The notes: generated from the letters alone by a model not told the origin. A DNA stretch of 64,000 nucleotides from Erwinia_E haradaeae_A (GCF_900698965.1 NZ_LR217725.1:62001-126000), one strand, 5' to 3'. Shown: positions 1 to 11,172, counted from the first letter of the stretch. Numbers and translations are program-made.

Positions 1-855
1 CTGAGCTAGTTTGTGATAATTATCAAGAGATTCGCGTAACAAATCGGTGTCAATCGCTATTAGCGAAGAAACATCTCCCCCAAGATCACACGTTATTAAA
101 GCGTTTTTATTATGTGGATGCCACGCTAGTGGAGCGACACAGGTTACGTTACTCCTTTTTTTTCCAAACCTGCTCGAAACAAATACAAGTTGTTTCATTT
201 GTGAAACATTGATTAATGTACGAAGCTTATGCTTTTGTCGATGCGCATATAAAAAATTATATAGTTTTGGTTGTTTTTCTTTGATTAATTTTGCAAGAGC
301 GATTGTCGCATATACGTCAGATAGTGCGTCATGTGCACTGTTATGAGCGATCTGATTTTCCTGAGTGAGCTTCTCCAAGCGAAAGGTAGGACATCCTTGA
401 GTGTCTGTTGGCCAACGAATACCATCTGGACGTAAGGCGAAGCAAGCTCTCACTACATCTAATAAATCCCATCGACTATTAGAATTCTTCCAGCTCCAAT
501 CATACGGATCATAGAAGTTTCGGTAAAATAAATTTCGGCTTATCTCATCATCAAAACAAATGTTGTTGTAACCTACAATACAGGTATTCGGTACACAAAA
601 TATTTGATGAATACGTCGAGTAAAGCTTGCTTCATTTATACCGCGTAACTGGGCGATTTGCGGTGTAATGCCTGTTATAAGAACTGCTTCCGGTTGCGGT
701 AAATAATCATTGGCTAGGCAGCAATAAATAGTTTCGGGCTCTCCTATAACATTTAAGTCCATATCAGTACGTATTGCAGCAAACTGTGCCGGCCGGTCTA
801 ACGATGGGCTTGTCCCAAAAGTTTCATAGTCATAAAATAGTAAAGTCGGTTTCAT
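1..855 (-). CDS. sbcB: Exodeoxyribonuclease I, 5' part (cut by window edge)
   Basis: The product is a 3'-to-5' exonuclease on single-stranded DNA that acts in mismatch repair and recombination clean-up. The reading frame starts at the ATG read from 855 and stays open for 285 codons to the window edge; the E. coli enzyme has about 475 residues, so roughly the last 190 lie outside. The DEDDh catalytic set is visible: D9 and E11 in the DYETFG motif, D102 in the FDDE segment, and H175 and D180 in AHDALSDVYAT. I translated the whole stretch and found no frameshift or stop. It stands alone, facing a 1.8-kb gene desert. Keeping an intact sbcB in a reduced genome deserves comparison with the rest of its recombination genes, which are not in this window. 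Confidence 0.95.
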   Translation of the reverse strand, partial: MKPTLLFYDYETFGTSPSLDRPAQFAAIRTDMDLNVIGEPETIYCCLANDYLPQPEAVLITGITPQIAQLRGINEASFTRRIHQIFCVPNTCIVGYNNICFDDEISRNLFYRNFYDPYDWSWKNSNSRWDLLDVVRACFALRPDGIRWPTDTQGCPTFRLEKLTQENQIAHNSAHDALSDVYATIALAKLIKEKQPKLYNFLYAHRQKHKLRTLINVSQMKQLVFVSSRFGKKRSNVTCVAPLAWHPHNKNALITCDLGGDVSSLIAIDTDLLRESLDNYHKLAQ

Positions 856-2691
856 AAATATAGTTTCAGTGTATAGCTTGGCTATATATATCATATAACC
901 TGGAATAAGCTAGGTGTAGCGCATGTCATACTGATATAGAATGCATTATTAAATATGACAAAAGTTAGCGGTAGTATAAGATAATAGATAAAATTTTACT
1001 GAATAAGATTATAAGTTGTATTATATCGTTATTTTCAATATCTTTTTAGATATTTATAAATATTTTTTAATAATTTATCAGATTACTCAGTACTATGATG
1101 TATGTTAAGAATTAATGAAAGAGACGCGAGATACAATACAGGACTAAACCCATTGTTGTAAAAGTTAAATATAGGGTGTTGTTTATATTGTCAAATATCA
1201 TCCAGAGTTCTCGCTTTTTTTGATAGCAGAACATGCATCACTACGCTTGAGTATCTCAAGGTGTCCTTTGGTAATACAGGTGCTTTTGTCTATTTTTAGC
1301 CAAAAGTACTCTACTTGCAGTAGGCCTGTTTGATGCTTCAGGGCAAATCTAGTAATAATATATAATCATATTAAGGCTTGACTTTCTTACTCATATTAGA
1401 TATTAGTTTTCGTTTATTTTTATTTTATTTTATCTAGTACTATCTTTATATCTTATAAAGATATAAAGATAAGCAGTGTGAATATGTGTTTTTATCAAGC
1501 TATACATACTGTACTGAAGGCTAAATTGTGTTTAAGGCTAAATTTTCTCTCTGTAAGTTCAGTCAGTATTTGTCTAATTTAAACTAAGAATTAATGCAAG
1601 CTGGAGATTATTTTGCAAGGCGGATATCTAGAGTAAGACATGAGTTACGGATTGTTAGTGCTAGATCTTAATTTTTTATTTTCTGACATAATATAGATTT
1701 TCTTCTATTAATATGTATTAAGCAAAGAACATGTTGGTTCTGCTAGGTTTTTCGCGGATGGGGCAGGTAAAGTTATCTGATTCGGTCCATAATCTTCAAT
1801 CTCTGTGACATGCTATAATTATCAATGATAAAAATCTATTGTGTTATAATCGACAGCAAGGGTCCTGAATGACCGGCTAGGTACTACTGATTAAGTATGC
1901 CTTCTTGTAACCTGTAACCGTTTCTATTTAGAGAAATTTATAATCTAACTGCGCTAAGCATGAAAATTATAAGATATGTTCAATTTAGTATGATCTCACG
2001 ATACAGTGCATATAATACAGCCTTTTATACCATTCATTCTATCATATACTATCATATATAAACGCTATTAATGCGTACTTCATAGATTTATTGTACTTAA
2101 AAGTTATGTTACGCATGCTAATAAGATACACCGCGTCTGCTAAAGAAGAATGTTATCTCATGTAAGACTATCTAGTCTATTCTCATGTCGGTGGGTCTTG
2201 TAGTAACTTAACTCAAGACGTATACAAGAATGAGATACTCATTAAGCTCTTATTGTGCGTATAAGTTTACTTATAACATTGACCGACAGGATACCAGTAT
2301 CACTATTAAAATATAGAGCATCCGAAAAATGTTGATGCATTGAAGGGGCTTCTACTGAATAAACTATCTGAGTTTATCTGCTGAGTAGCATAACATGAAA
2401 TATAGGTAAATGGGATGATTCATACTGTTATTATGGGTTTTTAACAATCACTGATGGTTACAAAATCCCTGAAATCGCGCAGTAATAATTGATTAGGTAA
2501 TAAAGATATAATAGTCACTGAATTAGTGATAACTGGATTCTTTAACTCATAATATACAGCCCCATAGGTCCCATAGAGCCAATACAGATGGCATATCATT
2601 ATTACATAATGCGTGCTTCAAGCGGGTCATGACCCTAATAGTTATCTACTGATAACACTGAATTCTAGAATCAGTTTTTGAATATATTGAC
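856..2691. other. Gene-free stretch, 1.8 kb
   Basis: No open frame here resembles a known protein and no RNA gene is recognisable. The stretch holds a perfect hairpin sequence at 1441-1471, a 12-bp GC-rich palindrome (GGGTCATGACCC) at 2624-2635, and an 11-bp direct repeat (AAGGCTAAATT) near 1517-1544. A slightly GC-richer patch at about 1200-1345 contains a small hairpin (CTTGAG-TAT-CTCAAG), but I cannot assign it to any RNA family. Confidence 0.6.
1441..1471. repeat. Perfect inverted repeat, 14-bp arms, 3-nt loop
   Basis: The arms TATCTTTATATCTT and AAGATATAAAGATA are exactly complementary around the loop ATA. No run of T follows on either strand, so it does not look like an intrinsic terminator. 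It lies about 590 bp upstream of sbcB. Confidence 0.85.
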
Positions 2692-3711
2692 TTAAATAAG
2701 ATCATATTTGCGTAATTCAGCCTTAAGATAAGCATAATAGATTGGAGCTGCAATTACCCCGGTAATACCAAAAGTGGATTCAAATACTAACATAGCTAGT
2801 AGAATTTCCCAGGTTTTTGCGTGGATCCGACCGCTAAAGATATGTGCGTTAATAAAATATTCTAATTTATGCACAATGATGAGATATGTTAGTGAAATCA
2901 GACCAGCTTCAAGCGATATAGAAAGCCCAATCAAAAAAATAACTGTATTAGAGATTAAATTTCCAATAATGGGTAATAATCCAGTAAAAAAGGTTAGCAT
3001 TACTATGGTTTTAGAAAAGGGCAAATGTAGCTCAAAAATAGGCAGTATACCGAATAGAAAGCAACCAGTTAATAGTGTGTTACAGAGTGATACATGAATT
3101 TGGGCAAAAATCACATTATGAAAGGCCTCTGACAGGACTGTTAGTCGATCCAGAAGAGCATCTTGTAAAGGTGTTGTGTGAAGTTTTTGTTTACCATTAC
3201 TCTGTAGAGAAATCATTGCACCGAGTACTACCCCAATGAGCATAGTGGCAACGGTATGCGCTGCGTTACGACTAAAAGTTTGCATAACTAAATTTTCATG
3301 TAACCAATTAATTAGCTGATTCTTTAATTCATCTATATTTAATGGTAAGTAACGTGTGATTAGTGGAGAGAGAGTGCGCTGCGCATCTCTAAGAAGATTA
3401 CTAGCAGTAGCGTCAAAGCCAGCAAGATTTTGACAGTCATGCAAAAGAAATCCAATAAGTTTACTAGCAGTGACAACTATTAACAGGATTAATAGGATGC
3501 TAAGAAACATAATGCTTACCCAACGTGCTACCTGAGCTTTGACTAGATACTCTACAAGAACGGTGAGTGCTAAAATAATTTCATACATAATAAATCCGGC
3601 GAGAAAACACGGTAACAAATGTAACGGGAAGACAGAAAACAGCGCAATAAAAACTAGTAAAAAACTGGCTGACCTGCAAATCATTAAACATTTTGTATTC
3701 CGTGTATGCAT
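2692..3711 (-). CDS. AI-2E/PerM-family membrane transporter
   Basis: This 339-residue protein is very hydrophobic, with several likely membrane helices at the N-terminus (about residues 10-75), near 155, and from about 215 to the end. The C-terminal half carries the pattern of the AI-2E transporter (PerM-like) family: an FFTGLLPIIGN segment, then HKLEYFINAHI, and a final helix ending in APIYYAYLK. Members are proposed to export small molecules or ions, and the substrate cannot be inferred here. It resembles the family's HKLEYF-type members more than E. coli YdiK, as far as I can recall those sequences, so I give no symbol. The start ATG (read from 3711) is the first in frame; the N-terminus is short and cysteine-rich. 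It stands alone between two deserts. Confidence 0.8.
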   Translation of the reverse strand: MHTRNTKCLMICRSASFLLVFIALFSVFPLHLLPCFLAGFIMYEIILALTVLVEYLVKAQVARWVSIMFLSILLILLIVVTASKLIGFLLHDCQNLAGFDATASNLLRDAQRTLSPLITRYLPLNIDELKNQLINWLHENLVMQTFSRNAAHTVATMLIGVVLGAMISLQSNGKQKLHTTPLQDALLDRLTVLSEAFHNVIFAQIHVSLCNTLLTGCFLFGILPIFELHLPFSKTIVMLTFFTGLLPIIGNLISNTVIFLIGLSISLEAGLISLTYLIIVHKLEYFINAHIFSGRIHAKTWEILLAMLVFESTFGITGVIAAPIYYAYLKAELRKYDLI

Positions 3712-4935
3712 AATTTATCCTATATATAGATATATCTATACTGATACCGATAGTATATTGGATCTATAGTGATCCATAGCATCATAAGCGTCATCAGTCC
3801 AAATAGTTACATTATTTTAGTAAATCTACTATTATGCTTTGTAAGGTCGAGTGTTACATATTAGTTCACTGAAAAACGAGGTTACTTGTCAGAGGTTGTT
3901 GTGCTAGTAAGCTCTCACTAGAGTAATTAATTTGCGAGATATTGTAGGCGCGTTACCTAAACTTAGGTAATTTTTGCCTTTATATGTAAGATTTTTTTTA
4001 TTTTCCTTGATGCATTGTATATAACATTCGATGTCGCATTCGTTGAAAACAATAACCGGCATAAGTTATTCAGCATAAATATATTTATCAAAAAGCTTTA
4101 GTGATATGCATATGGTAACTTCTCTTTTATATCTTATTATATATTCAGATGTGCTATGCATTTCTGTACCTTTTTTGTTGTCATGAGCTATGCAGGTACC
4201 TTATGAGATCTTTAGATTAGTATCGTTAGTTTTATGTATATCACGGCATGTAACATAAAGCGAATAATAGGTATGAGTTACACATAGTGATCGTGACTGC
4301 AGATGTCGAATATGACATATCGCACCTTTTATCCTAGGTCATTAGACCATACTTCTTGCGTAGCATAGAAAAATAAAAAGCACATCATCTACGTATTCTT
4401 TACATATATGCATAATTAATTTTAATTATAGAGCGCTTCGCGCCAACTATTACCAACGTTTCTGTAAGTTTAATAGTAATGCTTTCTTATGTTATCGAAG
4501 CCCTGTGCTGATGTAAGACAATACAGCGATTGTGATCGTTTTGGATGTCTAACATCTTATTTTCTATATGCCTGTAAGGTTATCTCCAGCATCTCTATGT
4601 GTCTCATAGGTTTGGCATACATAGACAGGGATGATCATAATCCAATATGTAAATTTGTAGAATATAAGAAATATTACTGTTAATAATATAAAAAGATAAT
4701 CTTAACATGCTTTTAGAGTTGTTGTATGACACTGTAGAAGATAGATTAGATGCTGATTTCCGATCATACTAAATATATAATTGTATGATTCATTCGAATA
4801 TAATTTATTTTAAAACTTAAGTTTTTTTTTGCTTGATTATTTTTTGCAGTCTATCTTATAGGTGTTTTTATATGTGAATAATGCATATTGATACATACTT
4901 TATAAGTATTTGATCTTAAATAGGGGAAATGTGTA
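3712..4935. other. Gene-free stretch, 1.2 kb
   Basis: I see no supported gene here. A small hairpin followed by five Ts (TTACCTAA-AC-TTAGGTAA-TTTTT) at 3953-3975 resembles a weak plus-strand terminator, but no plus-strand gene precedes it. The palindrome AAAACTTAAGTTTT followed by more Ts lies just before nhaP2, near 4812-4830. A 64-codon frame at 4489-4683 has no recognisable similarity and is probably chance. Confidence 0.55.
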
Positions 4936-6651
4936 TTGGAATCTAGCGCGATTTACGGTCTTTTCATTATTGGTTCAATACTAGTTGCTACAAGCATTCT
5001 ACTTAGTTCTTTTTCATCAAGACTAGGTATTCCCATTCTAGTTATTTTCCTTGCCATTGGCATGTTAGCGGGGGTTGATGGTATTGGTAAGATTGCTTTC
5101 GATAATTATCCTGCTGCTTATTTAATTAGCAATCTTGCGTTAGCTGTCATTCTTCTGGATGGTGGTATGCGTACTCAGGCGAGTTCCTTTAGGGTAGCTT
5201 TAGGTCCGGCATTATTATTAGCTACAGTTGGAGTGCTTATTACAGCTGGTTTAACCGGTTTAGCTGCTGCATGGTTGTTCAGTCTGAGTTTACCTAATGG
5301 TTTTCTTATTGGTTCAATTATTGGCTCTACTGATGCTGCAGCAGTTTTTTCACTTTTAGGTGGAAAAGGTCTAAATGAACGTGTTAGCGCTACCCTAGAA
5401 ATTGAATCTGGTAGTAATGATCCCATGGCTGTTTTTCTTACTATGACTTTAATTAAAATGATCCAAAATGAACAAATTGGAGTCAACTGGATGTTGATTG
5501 TTCAAATAATACAGCAATTTGGCTTGGGTATTCTTCTAGGCTTAGGTGGGGGGTTGGCGTTATTGCAAATTATTAATCGTGTTTCATTAGCCAGCGGATT
5601 ATACCCGTTATTGGCAGTAAGTGGAGGCATTTTAGTATTTTCCTTGACTTCTATGCTAGAAGGAAGCGGTATCCTTGCAGTTTACTTGTGTGGTTTTATT
5701 TTGGGTAACCGCCCCATTCGTAATCGTCATGGTATTTTGCAAATTTTTGATGGTATGGCCTGGTTAAGTCAAATTGGTATGTTTTTAGTGCTAGGCTTGT
5801 TAGTTAATCCTGCGGATCTCTGGTCAATTGCGCTTCCAGCTACGCTACTATCTATCTGTCTCATTCTTGTTGCTCGTCCACTCTCAATTTTAATTGGATT
5901 GTCACCATTTCCTGGATTTAATATTCGAGAGCGTATGTTCATAAGCTGGGTTGGTCTACGCGGGGCATTACCTATTATACTTGCAGTTTTTCCTATGATG
6001 GCTGGATTACCTCAGGCATCTCTTTTTTTTAATATCGCGTTTTTTGTAGTTTTAGTGTCACTTATGGTTCAGGGTACATCACTGAGTTGGGCGGCACGTA
6101 AAGCGCGTGTAGTTATACCGCCATTAGCATCCCCGATTTCCCGTATTGGTTTGGATATTCATCCTGAGAACCCATGGGAACAATTTATTTATCAACTTAG
6201 CGAAGATAAGTGGTGTATTGGCGCAGCATTGCGTGATTTGCGCATGCCTTCTCAAACACGCATTGCTGCACTATTTCGTAAAAATCAATTACTGCATCCA
6301 TCTGGTAGTACACGACTAAAAGAAAATGATGTTTTATGCGTTATTGGTCGTGAGAGTGATCTTGCCGCGTTAGGTAAGTTATTTAGTCAGTCTCCGCCTG
6401 TATCAGATCAGAGGTTTTTTGGTGACTTTATTTTACAGGCAAACGTTTCATTACAGAATGTTGCTCATATTTATGGGATTGAGCTTGATGACGAGATCAA
6501 TAATCAACAAACACTAGGTGAGATGGTTTCAAGTATTATAGGGGCAGCGCCTGTTGTGGGGGATCAAATTGAATGGAAAAATATATTATGGACGGTTGCA
6601 GAAAAATCAGATCATGGTATTGTGAAGATTGGTGTAAGGATTCAAGAATAA
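4936..6651 (+). CDS. nhaP2: K+/H+ antiporter NhaP2 (CvrA), TTG start
   Basis: This inner-membrane cation/proton antiporter of the CPA1 type is thought to expel K+ and help cell-volume control. The 571 residues match E. coli NhaP2 in length and nearly throughout. Residues about 1-390 form the multi-helix exchanger, including the EIESGSNDPMA segment with its conserved acidic residues. Residues about 400-490 form the TrkA-C-like cytoplasmic ligand domain (LDIHPENPWEQF onward). The start is TTG at 4936, set by the purine-rich GGGGAAA eight bases upstream and by alignment of the first residues (M-E-S-S-A against M-D-A-T-T); an in-frame stop at 4921 excludes any longer start. Retention of this antiporter suggests the cell still meets ionic or pH stress. 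It stands alone. Confidence 0.96.
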   Translation: MESSAIYGLFIIGSILVATSILLSSFSSRLGIPILVIFLAIGMLAGVDGIGKIAFDNYPAAYLISNLALAVILLDGGMRTQASSFRVALGPALLLATVGVLITAGLTGLAAAWLFSLSLPNGFLIGSIIGSTDAAAVFSLLGGKGLNERVSATLEIESGSNDPMAVFLTMTLIKMIQNEQIGVNWMLIVQIIQQFGLGILLGLGGGLALLQIINRVSLASGLYPLLAVSGGILVFSLTSMLEGSGILAVYLCGFILGNRPIRNRHGILQIFDGMAWLSQIGMFLVLGLLVNPADLWSIALPATLLSICLILVARPLSILIGLSPFPGFNIRERMFISWVGLRGALPIILAVFPMMAGLPQASLFFNIAFFVVLVSLMVQGTSLSWAARKARVVIPPLASPISRIGLDIHPENPWEQFIYQLSEDKWCIGAALRDLRMPSQTRIAALFRKNQLLHPSGSTRLKENDVLCVIGRESDLAALGKLFSQSPPVSDQRFFGDFILQANVSLQNVAHIYGIELDDEINNQQTLGEMVSSIIGAAPVVGDQIEWKNILWTVAEKSDHGIVKIGVRIQE

Positions 6652-7254
6652 CTGTTACCCTCTTATAAGATATGAGGTCCCAAGAATATTTCATCCAAGC
6701 TTTATTCATTAATCAAAATTATTGTTATATTTTATCGTCATTTTTAAAAAACTAAGATTGTTATTGATGTGGCTATTGACATTTTCAAGGATAAGGTATA
6801 AGAGAGATCTGTTAATTTTAGCAGAGAGCTGAATGCGTGGTTATTATAGGCTTCTTAATTATAATACTTTATATGGTCGATGATAACCCTTGATCTGGTG
6901 CTTTCATGGCTGATCTAGTGTATTAGTTGCGTAAATAAATTATGTAAGATATTTAAAGAAACGCTGAATTAGTTTTCAGGGATAACCAAAAGTCAGTGAT
7001 AGATAACTATATGTGCTATCCATGCTCAATACTACTATTGATGTTTCTATAGGGGTCTGTCTAATAACCGGTATATTATACGGTGATCTTAATATATTAT
7101 AGAGAGAGTAGAAATCATAATGAATATATTATCTAATAACATTCTATATACTTGAGAATGTTACTTGAGCAATGTGCGATTAAAATAATGATAATGCAAT
7201 CATAATGATGAATATGTAGCATTAAGACTTGTTTGTGTTTATGCCATGAAAAAC

Positions 7255-7284
7255 GGTATTACACCTAAGGGTATTACACCTAAG
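7255..7284. repeat. Tandem duplication, 15 bp x 2
   Basis: GGTATTACACCTAAG occurs twice head to tail without mismatch, about 170 bp beyond the 3' end of dut. Confidence 0.9.
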
Positions 7285-7322
7285 AAGGTGCTGTTGTTGC
7301 TATTAAGATCTTTACTGCTACT

Positions 7323-7347
7323 GCTATAGCTATAGCTATAGCTATAG
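7323..7347. repeat. Hexanucleotide repeat (GCTATA)x4
   Basis: Four perfect GCTATA units plus one base form a simple repeat, likely prone to slippage. It lies beyond the 3' end of dut. Confidence 0.9.
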
Positions 7348-7453
7348 ATTATCATTCTACCTAGTCAGTGTTGCTATAACACATCTCGTAAAAATCTGCA
7401 CATATTATTGTAGTGACTCATGACATAATAACAGTATTTTTTTAGACTAACCG

Positions 7454-7912
7454 TTACTGACGCCCTGTGTGTCCAAAGCCACCTGAACCTCGTTGGCTAT
7501 CAGTGAGGTGATTAACTAGGTTGAATTCCACCTGTATGACAGGTAGGAAGATTATTTGCGCAATACGTTCACCGGCTCTGATGATAAATGAGCTCTGCCC
7601 GCGATTCCAAAGTGATACCATAATTTGACCATGATAATCAGAGTCGATTAACCCTACAAGATTGCCGAGTACGATACCATTGGTGTGCCCAAGTCCAGAG
7701 CGTGGTAGTATGATTGCAGTAACTTGCGGATCAGCAATATGTAAAGCTATGCCTGTTTCTATTAAGTGCGTAGCCCCAGGATTTAAGATAAGCGTGTCTT
7801 CTATGCAGGCCCGTAAATCTAAACCGGCAGAGCCCGAAGTAGAATAGGTAGGGATCGGAAAAGAAGTACCAATTCTGGTATCTAGAATTTTAATGTCAAT
7901 TTTTTTTATCAT
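7454..7912 (-). CDS. dut: dUTP pyrophosphatase
   Basis: The enzyme hydrolyses dUTP to dUMP and pyrophosphate, keeping uracil out of DNA and supplying thymidylate synthesis; it works as a homotrimer in the cytosol. At 152 residues it has the usual length. All five family motifs are present in order: SAGLDLRA (near residue 28), PRSGLGH, GLIDSDYHG with the catalytic Asp, ERIAQ, and the C-terminal GSGGFGHTG arm that closes over the active site. In E. coli dut sits between coaBC and slmA; neither is seen here, so the original cluster has been broken. Confidence 0.97.
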   Translation of the reverse strand: MIKKIDIKILDTRIGTSFPIPTYSTSGSAGLDLRACIEDTLILNPGATHLIETGIALHIADPQVTAIILPRSGLGHTNGIVLGNLVGLIDSDYHGQIMVSLWNRGQSSFIIRAGERIAQIIFLPVIQVEFNLVNHLTDSQRGSGGFGHTGRQ

Positions 7913-8216
7913 GTCATGACTTATAGTAGGTTGAGACTTGTACGTTGTTTCATACTATGGCTAACCTTAAGTATAAAAATTTTTCTAGAAGCAAAGAAGT
8001 ATGTAATCTTTGAATATAGCTTGCTCTCTGAAATGTTTTGTACTAAAAACATACTAAAACTTCAGGCGTTGATAGTCAGTAATGACGAGAATGCTTGTTC
8101 ATATATAATATTCTTAACTGTAGACGCAACGTGATTTTAATGAATGATGAACTTATTGATTGTATTGGTAGATTGAGATAGGTCAGAAAAGCATACATAA
8201 TGCCCCTAATATACTG
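7913..8216. other. Gene-free spacer between dut and valS
   Basis: This is the upstream region of dut and the downstream region of valS. No clear terminator follows valS. A 72-codon plus-strand frame at 7916-8134 is hydrophobic at its start but resembles nothing I know. Confidence 0.55.
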
Positions 8217-11072
8217 TTATATAGCAAGTATCAACATTTTTTTTTCTATTAATTTTGCTATTTTTAATTCACACTCTCTAAGGCGTTTTTTTTCTTTGAT
8301 CATAATTGCTTCTGGTGCCAGTCTAATAAAGTCTTTATTATCTAACTTGCTGTTAATTTGTTTGGTTGCTGCTTCTAGTTGCATAATTTCTCCTGTGATT
8401 CGATTGAGTTCGATATTCTTATCTATCCAATCTGTTAAGGGTAGCAGTATATCCGCATCCTCTATTGATTCATTATAGGCTAATGGATGATTGGCGTCCT
8501 CAGGCACAATTTGTATTGTTTTTAAATGAGCAAGAGCTTTGAGGAGGCGATCGTTGTTGTTAACTCTATCAATCACATGCTTACTATTTGTGCGAAGCAG
8601 TAGATCTAATGGGTGTGCTTGAGGAATACGAGCCTTATTACGCATATTGCGTATCGCAATAATAACCCGCTTCATCCAATCAATATCTTCTATCGCTTTA
8701 TCATTAATGCGAGTCTCAGAAAAAGCTGGTATAGGTTGGAGCATAATAGTCTCATCTGCAATATTTTTTATCACTTTTACTCGTTGCCAGATAGTTTCAG
8801 TAATAAATGGAATAAGTGGATGAGCTAGACAGAGCAAGTCTGTTAACACATTTACTAGTGTGTGACGTGTCCCTCTTAATTGAGATTTAGTACCACCATG
8901 CAAGGTTGGCTTTGTTAATTCTAAATACCAATCACAGAACTGATTCCATGTAAATTCGTACAGAATATTCGCAGCCAGATCGAAGCGGTAGCGTTCTAAT
9001 GCGTCGTGCCAGGCTTGTGCTGTGTAGTTGAATTTTGCAATTATCCAGCGATCAGGTAAAGAGAGTTCTAATTCGTCGCCGGAAAACCCACAGTCATGCT
9101 TTTCAGTATTCATAAGGACAAATCGACTACCATTCCAAAGCTTATTACAGAAGTGACGATAACCCTTGAGACGTTTCATATCCCAGTGAATATCGCGTCC
9201 AGTTGATGCTAAAGATGCCAAAGTAAATCTTAATGCATCCGCACCATGCGCCTCTATACCACATGGAAACTGCTCTTTAGTACGTTTACGGATTTTTTCT
9301 GCTAATTGAGGCTTCATCATATTTTTGGTGCGCTTCTTAATTAAGTCTTCCAGTGAAATTCCATCGATCATGTCTAATGGATCGAGGATATTTCCTTTGG
9401 ATTTTGACATTTTTTGACCCTCGTGATCTCGAATTAAACCAGTTACGTAAACAGTTTTAAAGGGTACCTGGAATTGACCTCTATCATCTTTTACAAAGTG
9501 CATAGTAAGCATAATCATGCGGGCAATCCAAAAAAATATAATATCAAAACCGCTAACTAGCACATTCGTGGGATGGAAAATTTTTAACTCCTTAGTGCAC
9601 TTTGGCCATCCTAGACTTACAAATGTCCAGAGAGCAGAAGAAAACCATGTATCTAGCACATCCACCTCTTGGGTAAGAGGTAGGTTGTCACTGAGATCGT
9701 TCTCTTTGCGAACTTCTTGTTCGCTATGAGCAACGTAGACATTGCCTGATGGATCGTACCAGGCGGGAATTCGATGCCCCCACCATAGTTGGCGTGAAAT
9801 ACACCAATCTTCGATGTTTCTCATCCAAGAGAAATACATATTAGTATATTGCCGTGGTACAAACTGAATTTTTCCTGACGCAACCGCCTGTGTGGCTACT
9901 TTAGCTAACGGTGCCATTCGGACGTACCATTGCGTAGTGAGCATGGCCTCGATTACAACACCGCTGCGTTCACCATGCGGAACCATAAAGCAATGTGTTT
10001 GGATATCTTCTAATAAACCTATTTTATTAATTTCCTGAATAATCGCTGTACGGGCTTCAAAACGATCTAATCCGCGAAAAGCTACAGGTATGACAGGAGC
10101 ATAGCTATTAGTTTCCTGGCCATGACTATCATAAACTTGAGAGTAATGACGAAGCTTACCATTGTAAGTGAAAATGTTAATCATTGGCAATTGATGACGA
10201 CAACCTATTTCATAGTCATAAAAATCATGAGCGGGGGTAATCTTCATACACCCAGTACCTTTTGCCATCTCTACATATTTATCGCTAATGATTGGGATTA
10301 AACGATTAATTAACGGTAATACTACAAATTTACCAATAAGATTTTGATAACGTATATCTAAAGGGTTGACAGCTACGCCTGTATCGCCCAAGATGGTTTC
10401 CGGGCGTGTAGTAGCGACCACCACGTAAGTTTTACCGTTAACGGTTTGCGCGCCATTCGCGAGAGGATAGCGAATATACCACATAGAGCCTTTTTTTTCG
10501 AGGTTTTCTACTTCTAAGTCAGAGATAGCAGTGCATAGCTTTGGATCCCAATTAACTAAGCGCTTTTTACGATAAATGAGTTTTTCTTTATATAGATGAA
10601 CGAAGGTTTTTCTCACTGCATCCGAAAAACCCTGATCCAGGGTAAAGCGTTCACGTGTCCAGTCAACAGAGTTGCCTAAGCGACGCATTTGGTCAGAAAT
10701 AATACGATTAGATTTATTTTTCCACTGCCAAGTTTTGTCAATCAAGGTATGATTGTCATAGTCTTGAGAGGTTTTATTTTCTTCGTCGGCGATCTTTCTT
10801 GTAATAAGTATCTGCGTAGCAATACCTGCGTGATCAGTGCCGGTTTGCCATAGTGTGTTTTTACCTTGCATGCGATGGTATCGGATCATCATATCCATGA
10901 GAGTTTGTTGGAAGGCATGACCGATATGTAAACTACCAGTGACATTGGGTGGTGGCATCACAACACAGAAGGCTTCCTGAGATGTGTCACCATTTGGTTT
11001 AAAATAACCCTTTTTTTCCCAGTTCTGATATAGCAGTTTCTCGATATGTTGCGGATTATAGCTCTTTTCCAT
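8217..11072 (-). CDS. valS: Valyl-tRNA synthetase
   Basis: This class I synthetase charges tRNA-Val with valine in the cytosol. Its 951 residues equal the E. coli length. The HIGH signature is at residues 49-52 in NVTGSLHIGHAF, and the KMSKS loop (GQKMSKSKGN) lies near residue 555. Between them is the CP1 editing domain, including TTRPETILGDTGVAV, which clears mischarged threonine. The C-terminal third contains the anticodon-binding helices and ends in a lysine-rich coiled-coil arm (about the last 70 residues) that contacts the tRNA elbow. In E. coli valS follows holC; here the upstream neighbour is tRNA-Leu(CAA), 199 bp away, and holC is not seen. Confidence 0.98.
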   Translation of the reverse strand: MEKSYNPQHIEKLLYQNWEKKGYFKPNGDTSQEAFCVVMPPPNVTGSLHIGHAFQQTLMDMMIRYHRMQGKNTLWQTGTDHAGIATQILITRKIADEENKTSQDYDNHTLIDKTWQWKNKSNRIISDQMRRLGNSVDWTRERFTLDQGFSDAVRKTFVHLYKEKLIYRKKRLVNWDPKLCTAISDLEVENLEKKGSMWYIRYPLANGAQTVNGKTYVVVATTRPETILGDTGVAVNPLDIRYQNLIGKFVVLPLINRLIPIISDKYVEMAKGTGCMKITPAHDFYDYEIGCRHQLPMINIFTYNGKLRHYSQVYDSHGQETNSYAPVIPVAFRGLDRFEARTAIIQEINKIGLLEDIQTHCFMVPHGERSGVVIEAMLTTQWYVRMAPLAKVATQAVASGKIQFVPRQYTNMYFSWMRNIEDWCISRQLWWGHRIPAWYDPSGNVYVAHSEQEVRKENDLSDNLPLTQEVDVLDTWFSSALWTFVSLGWPKCTKELKIFHPTNVLVSGFDIIFFWIARMIMLTMHFVKDDRGQFQVPFKTVYVTGLIRDHEGQKMSKSKGNILDPLDMIDGISLEDLIKKRTKNMMKPQLAEKIRKRTKEQFPCGIEAHGADALRFTLASLASTGRDIHWDMKRLKGYRHFCNKLWNGSRFVLMNTEKHDCGFSGDELELSLPDRWIIAKFNYTAQAWHDALERYRFDLAANILYEFTWNQFCDWYLELTKPTLHGGTKSQLRGTRHTLVNVLTDLLCLAHPLIPFITETIWQRVKVIKNIADETIMLQPIPAFSETRINDKAIEDIDWMKRVIIAIRNMRNKARIPQAHPLDLLLRTNSKHVIDRVNNNDRLLKALAHLKTIQIVPEDANHPLAYNESIEDADILLPLTDWIDKNIELNRITGEIMQLEAATKQINSKLDNKDFIRLAPEAIMIKEKKRLRECELKIAKLIEKKMLILAI

Positions 11073-11172
11073 ATGCGCTACGTCTCAGGCAGTAGATAAT
11101 ATTAGCGTACGCTAGTGTATCTGATGGGATAAAATATGATTTTGTGTTTGTATTGTGTGCTTTTATACTATT

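Larger units (their letters stand above)
6652..7453. other. Gene-free stretch, 0.8 kb
   Basis: No gene is visible. The stretch contains an 8-bp hairpin (AACATTCT/AGAATGTT) around 7138-7162 and two short tandem repeats at 7255-7284 and 7323-7347 that are listed separately. Confidence 0.6.

Noticed and set aside
1195..1345. GC-richer patch considered as a small RNA
   Set aside because: I could not match it to tmRNA, RNase P RNA, 4.5S RNA or 6S RNA, and its hairpins are short.
4489..4683. 64-codon open frame
   Set aside because: No similarity, no convincing ribosome-binding site, and random-looking composition for AT-rich DNA.
7916..8134. 72-codon open frame upstream of dut
   Set aside because: No similarity; it begins four bases beyond the dut start on the other strand, where the dut promoter must lie.
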